64,000 bases of DNA. Origin: Owenia fusiformis (Eukaryota > Annelida > Polychaeta > Sabellida > Oweniidae). How positions within the stretch are numbered: position 1 is the stretch's first letter; every line of letters begins with the position of its first letter. The notes under the pieces are model-generated. The model did no database searches and was not told where the DNA came from. It saw only the letters and a program-made list of their open reading frames with translations. The position numbers and the translations under genes were made by a program. Below, piece after piece: positions 59,701 through 64,000 of this stretch. The stretch is from the NCBI GenBank assembly GCA_903813345.2, contig CAIIXF020000007.1, positions 12,878,714 to 12,942,713 of the forward strand. The letters run 5' to 3'.

Positions 59701-62700
59701 GTGTGCTCTTTCTGGGACTATAACTTTTGATTTCACTGTGTGTTAGTCTTTTAAGTTTCACTGCAAGTAGTTTGACCTTTGTAGGAGTCCCCATTTGGCT
59801 TTGACTACTTTCATCAAGAGCTTCAAGATTGGGTTTTGCTTTTGTTGATTTTATGTTTGCTTCATTATCTCTCAGGTCTTTTGAACTTTCTACACTCTTC
59901 GTTGGAGTTCCGATAGTCTTGTCATCAGCAAACAGGTTTTTGGCTGCTTCTTCCAAAGCATTTCTATCGACATCTTTCCCTCCATCTTGTTTAGCTGGGG
60001 AGGGTGTTTCTTCAATTACATTTTCTGTTGAGTTTTCTGTTTGACTGATAACTTTCTCGACAGGTGAGAACCCATCCTGTGTATCCTCTACTAATGTTAT
60101 ACTATCAGTCACCTCTGTAGGTTTCCTTGGAGATTTCACCAGCCATTTATCAATCGTTGATTTCTGCTCAGGTTTCTTGGGAGTTTGCCTCCTCTGAGGA
60201 GACTGACTGACCTTTGACCTTGAAGTCTTCCTAGGAGAATTCCTTCCTCTATTTCCCTTGAATAATTCCCTTTTGGATGATTCTGATGGCAAGGTGAGTA
60301 GAGATTGGGAAGGAGGTTCAGAGGCTGCCTTTTCAGCAGATTCATTTACTTCTTCAATCAGAACTTCCTCAGTTGCACTATGGAATGATTCATCTGAATC
60401 ATTATGCTTGCTCTTTGGAGTGTTATTAATCACCTCCACTTTATCAGTATGTTCTAAAGCATTCTTATCAGGCTGTTCTTCCTCAACAACATTTGATATA
60501 TCCTCTGGTTCATTCTGCTCCTCTTGGCTGTTGTCAGTGATTGTAACAACCTGTGGAGAGTCATTATCAATCACTTGTACGGAATCAGGTTCTGGAGCAT
60601 TAACTCCTTCATTGTCACTATCCACATTTTCAGTGTTCTTAATAACTTTATCAATAGATGTCTCAATAATGTTCTTTATAAGGTCTTGATCTTTTGTGCT
60701 TTCGTTTGATTCATCTTTGGAAAACCGCACTGATCTGCGTCGCTTGGGCTGTTCTAGTTTAGGGACGTAACTTGAATCAGGCTTTGTAAACAACCCTTTA
60801 AATGGAGCTACCTCCTGAAAAAAATTAGTTCGAGAATGTATTTATAAATTAAAATGATCAAGAGACTTAAGTTCTTGTTCTGCTTAGAATTTTTTTTATG
60901 AAGCTATTTCACTGAACAATATTTGTACATGGTTTCTCTAACAATGTGTTTCCACAGTAAGATCGTTCATGTCATTAATTATTAATTACCTTTTCAACGA
61001 CACGCTCAGTGACTTTTTCTTTTCCACCATCAAGTTTCTGTCTCTTGGAAGCAAAAGGGTTAACAATGCTCTCATACGCCCCTGGAGTATCAGGCTGGGA
61101 ACTGAAAGGGTTAAGTTGAAATCATATAAGCTAAATCAGTTTAGAACAGTAATAATAAAGCTGAATGTGAACACATCAAATCAAATCAATTCTTAATCAA
61201 TATAATCAATGAATCATCTTAAGTGAAATTAGACTTATGTTATTTTGAATTTGAGAGCCACAGAATGGCTAGGGTATAAACATGTAAGGTTAAGTGTATG
61301 GAGTAATATTTAAAAGTGACACTTTCGGGGGGAAATATATTCAACCATATCACCAAATGATATAGGAAACATTTTATATAGTGCACAAACAACATAGACT
61401 TACTACTGTGTCTGTGTGGAAAGGTCAAACTGACCCATTAGACTTCCATCCATGGACACATCAGCCCCTGAATACATAGCTGGCACAAACCTAAACACAA
61501 AAAAAGACCATGGTAAAGATCCAAATAATTATATATTTTATCAATAGAATTAAGATATACAGGGTGTCAAAAAACAACGGCACCCCCCTCTACAGCAAAA
61601 GGTACTGAATGTTTCATGGTATGTTATATCTCATTTGAAAGATAATTTAATTTTGGAGTTACCTGAAAATTTTTCAGCTTTATATCATGTGATTTAACAG
61701 TTTTACAGCCTATTATTAGTAGTTAGTATGGGCACCACTTGCTGCACGAACAGCAGCTAATCTTGATGGATATGGCTAAATAAAGATTCAAATAGAGGTG
61801 TAGCATTGCGTAATCCTCGTAGCATTTTCCCCACATTCTTCAGAAATACATCCTTACTGTTTCTGTTTTCAAAAGATCCCTTGTCCATCAATTTCCCTAC
61901 ACACAATTGACCCTATATATTCAGCGCAGATGAGATCTGGGCCATTTCCTATATATTCCACTTTCTGAAGATTTGACCCTTAATCAGTAACAAAGCGGCA
62001 AACAAAGTACTGAAGTAGCAAACTTTGAAACAATGTAGCTTTTTTAATATAAGATGTTATAAAATGAAACTTGATGAGTAACTCCAGAATTAAATTATCT
62101 TTCAAATGATATATGACATGCGATGTAACATTAAGGAGTTTTTGCTATAGAGGGGGGTGCTGTTGTTTTTTGACACCCTGTACATTATCTGTTTCCAAGC
62201 AATGAAATATGACATTATTTTTTTATCTCATTTATATTTGACATCTACGCATCCTCTTCAGGCAAATATGTATAATACATAGCATTTAGAAAAAAAACAA
62301 TCCTAACAAATATATTTCACTGACTGACTGACTTTCTACTTTATACATGTACATAAAAATCAAACATATATATTTTATAACATCAAATATGACTAAATCA
62401 TGGACTACATGTATTAATAAGAAGAAAGCTTGTACAGAGCTATAATACCAATAGAGTACATTATAATAACAATACATTATAATAATAACAATTAGCTTAC
62501 GTCTTTTCTTTCATGACCTCTTTTTGGTGTTCTGTCAAAATGCGTCTTTTACGAGCGGGTGATGATGGGATCACAACAAAATCTCGTGAATTCATATCAT
62601 CCATTGAAGAAAGGGGGAGCTTGCGTCTCACAGAAGCTGGGGATCCATTTGAAGTTGGTTTCAATGGTGATTTCTTAACTTTTGGGGAAGCTGTCTTGTT

Positions 62701-64000
62701 CATAAAGCTGCCCTTCAGTTTGTGGGGAGATGGTATACCTGCTAGGTGAGGCATCGAGATTTGTGTCTCAGCCTATAAAAAAAGAAGCAACAATGAAACA
62801 TAATGCAAATAAACTAAATGTACGTGTAAGTGAAAGTAAATAGTAAGCTTTCAGTGTGATTTGAGAAAAACTTTTGACAGGTGCAATAAATTTAATAAAA
62901 ACTTCAGGTTCGACTTGAAATCAAAATATAATCAGAGGTTGAGATTTTCAAGAAAACGTCTTAGTATTAGAGACTTCTACAAGTATTGAAATTAAAGCAT
63001 TGGCTTATTAATACCTGGCTCATTTGACTGATTTGTGTCTCTTCTATAGTAGCCACGCTGCTAGAGTCAAACCCTGGTAGCTTTAATGAAGTCTTGGCTT
63101 TAGCTTTTATCAACACTGGCCTGTAATACAAAGATGTTTACTGTAAAATATATGTTTGGAGTGGAATATAAAATACGGGCCAATTGAAATCAAAGACTCC
63201 TAACTTTGCAGTCTGAGCTATTTCACTGAATTTGCATATATGATCTCCATGCTTTTCTGATGCATGGCTGTACAAGGTTTTCAAAAAGGTATAAAATTCA
63301 CATTTATTCCACTCTATTTTTAAGCCAATCTTAATATTCTTACTACATGTACAAGAAATAGATCTTTGAGTCACAAAGTTATCAAGTAATATCATGAACT
63401 TAAACAGCGATTATATTTCCCAAACTTACTTCAAAGATTCAGGATAATCAAGTTCTGAACTTTTAGCAAAAGTAGCCGACCAGAATGTGATTGCCTGGGT
63501 CTTGATCTGGCGTCTAGGATGACAAAGGGTCTGCTGAAGTAGGGGAGAGATGTGAGCCAGGAATTCAGAGTCATACAGACTTGTATAACGCCCCTGTATG
63601 CAGGAACATATGTCTAGCCACAATTTCTCAAGCTATAAAAGGATAAAACAGTTAGTACTTTCATTTTTAAGCAATATATATATCTTTTTGATATAACAGC
63701 TTGATTTACAGATCAAATTATGAATGTGCTACATGTACTAAGCGATGTACAAACAGAAATTTGTCATTCATCATTTATAGTCAGACATTGATCATTCTAT
63801 AATTTTTTGTTTGTTCCAATTCTTTCAAAAGCAATTTATGGAAATATTGTGATTTTCCATGACCTATTCTCTGATGGCAAGACCTCTGTATTAATCATAC
63901 TATATTCATTTTTATATAATTACATAAGTATAATATACCTTTTGACCAAAAGCTCCGCTGTAGCTCTTAGCATTGCTGGGCTGGTAGAGTTCTGATATAG
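53775..64000 (-). CDS. RIF1: Telomere/replication-timing factor RIF1, C-terminal portion (5' end beyond the window)
   Basis: Thirteen exons, low to high: 53775-54124, 54472-54531, 54729-55120, 55617-55786, 56495-56590, 56985-57173, 57338-60814, 60990-61101, 61404-61490, 62501-62772, 63015-63120, 63430-63632, 63939-64000. They form one open reading of 1857 residues, cut at the window edge. The highest-coordinate exons are the end of the helical region. The 3.5-kb exon is acidic, Ser/Lys-rich and disordered. Near its end comes a SILK-like AGILKKRRF, and the next exon opens with RRVSF, the paired PP1-docking motifs of metazoan RIF1. The C-terminal domain PPLVTCVDSLDSIIPQLTSS then MWVRGLESLLKARN and LPIRSPKVATLRKAL closely matches the vertebrate RIF1 C-terminus, as does the last helix FQAHSYLNVMMSSVMTALKS. 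RIF1 recruits PP1 to control replication timing and acts with 53BP1 in double-strand-break choice in vertebrates. Confidence 0.94.
54765..54965 (-). repeat. Coding minisatellite (LEDA repeat) in a RIF1 exon
   Basis: Units of 24-27 bp encode repeats of the type ATPTLEDATPTLENATPTLE, about seven to eight copies, directly after the conserved LPIRSPKV block of RIF1. The repeat stays in frame with the gene. It lies in a linker between conserved C-terminal segments, and length variation between individuals is likely. Confidence 0.85.
55094..55440 (-). repeat. Tandem duplications of a RIF1 splice acceptor and exon start
   Basis: A unit of about 65-75 bp, built around gtagtgattctaggcctcta accctaaaagga-type sequence, occurs five times. 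The first copy spans the real acceptor (exon upper edge 55120). The other four lie upstream in the intron, near 55170, 55233, 55300 and 55371. On the minus strand each carries a pyrimidine tract, an AG and a GGTNANAGGCCTAGAATCAC-like exon start, encoding VRGLESL or a near variant. Confidence 0.88.
55843..56351 (+). mobile_element. hAT-type element remnant with a BED zinc finger, RIF1 intron
   Basis: A perfect 8-bp direct repeat ATATATAC flanks it (55835-55842 and 56352-56359). The ends are imperfect inverted repeats: taagggtctaacggtg at the left and the complement of tagggctctcacggtt at the right. Inside, a plus-strand frame (about 55986-56168) reads YKAHCWGYFGF...ICRLCKIVMVCEKGT, the BED-finger pattern of hAT transposases. 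The catalytic region is absent, so it is a 509-bp internally deleted, non-autonomous copy. Confidence 0.85.
61560..62184. mobile_element. TA-flanked transposon remnant in a RIF1 intron
   Basis: The ends are inverted repeats starting cagggtgtcaaaaaacaacg at the left, with the complement ttgttttttgacaccctg at the right. Both extend through gcacccccctct and are flanked by TA. It is about 620 bp. Minus-strand reading of the interior suggests a decayed coding remnant, but no clear transposase motif remains. A Tc1/mariner-like origin is suggested only by the TA target. Confidence 0.75.

Noticed and set aside
59130-59723. 197-aa plus-strand frame opposite RIF1
   Set aside because: It is the complement of the low-complexity Ser/Glu/Lys-rich RIF1 exon, with no domain of its own.

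Overview
The window looks like nuclear DNA from a bivalve mollusc, or at least a lophotrochozoan. Genes are AT-rich and split by GT-AG introns, several proteins are animal-specific (a Toll-like receptor, MICOS subunit MIC13, METTL6, RIF1, CNBD2-like proteins), and introns and intergenic DNA are full of small foldback and MITE-like elements. Some of these have internal tandem repeats next to (ACGG)n-type microsatellites, as in bivalve pearl-like elements. I assembled exons by hand from splice sites and reading-phase continuity; no alignment or transcript was available.

Layout: (1) 542-2749 (+) is a Toll-like receptor with an unspliced coding region. (2) 3942-9175 (-) is a nine-exon gene for a 451-residue protein I cannot name. 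(3) 9.2-18.2 kb has no convincing gene. It holds a 31-bp minisatellite of about 1.2 kb, a Penelope-like retroelement tail, a MITE and a truncated pearl-like element. (4) 18256-25025 and 27541-35130 (+) are two tandem paralogues with the same seven-exon structure, each encoding a protein with two cyclic-nucleotide-binding domains (955 and 836 aa). (5) 35728-37695 (-) is a phytanoyl-CoA-dioxygenase-family enzyme in five exons. (6) 38854-40792 (-) is MIC13/QIL1 in four exons, the first coding exon only 47 nt. (7) 45482-50318 (+) is METTL6, a tRNA m3C methyltransferase, in five coding exons after a probable 5' UTR exon near 44.7-44.9 kb. (8) 53775-64000 (-) is the C-terminal two thirds or so of RIF1, in 13 exons, running off the right edge.

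The genes look like independent eukaryotic units, not an operon. The CNBD2-like pair is the only clear local duplication. The sequence-level novelties are: tandem decoy copies of a RIF1 splice acceptor, a coding minisatellite in the same RIF1 exon, a MITE family with 5-bp target duplications present four times, a nested MITE insertion, inverted pearl-like copies about 37 kb apart, and an inverted pair of ZNF143-like motifs at the MIC13 promoter. I saw no CRISPR array, prokaryotic operon, rRNA or tRNA gene, and no clearly new enzymatic system.
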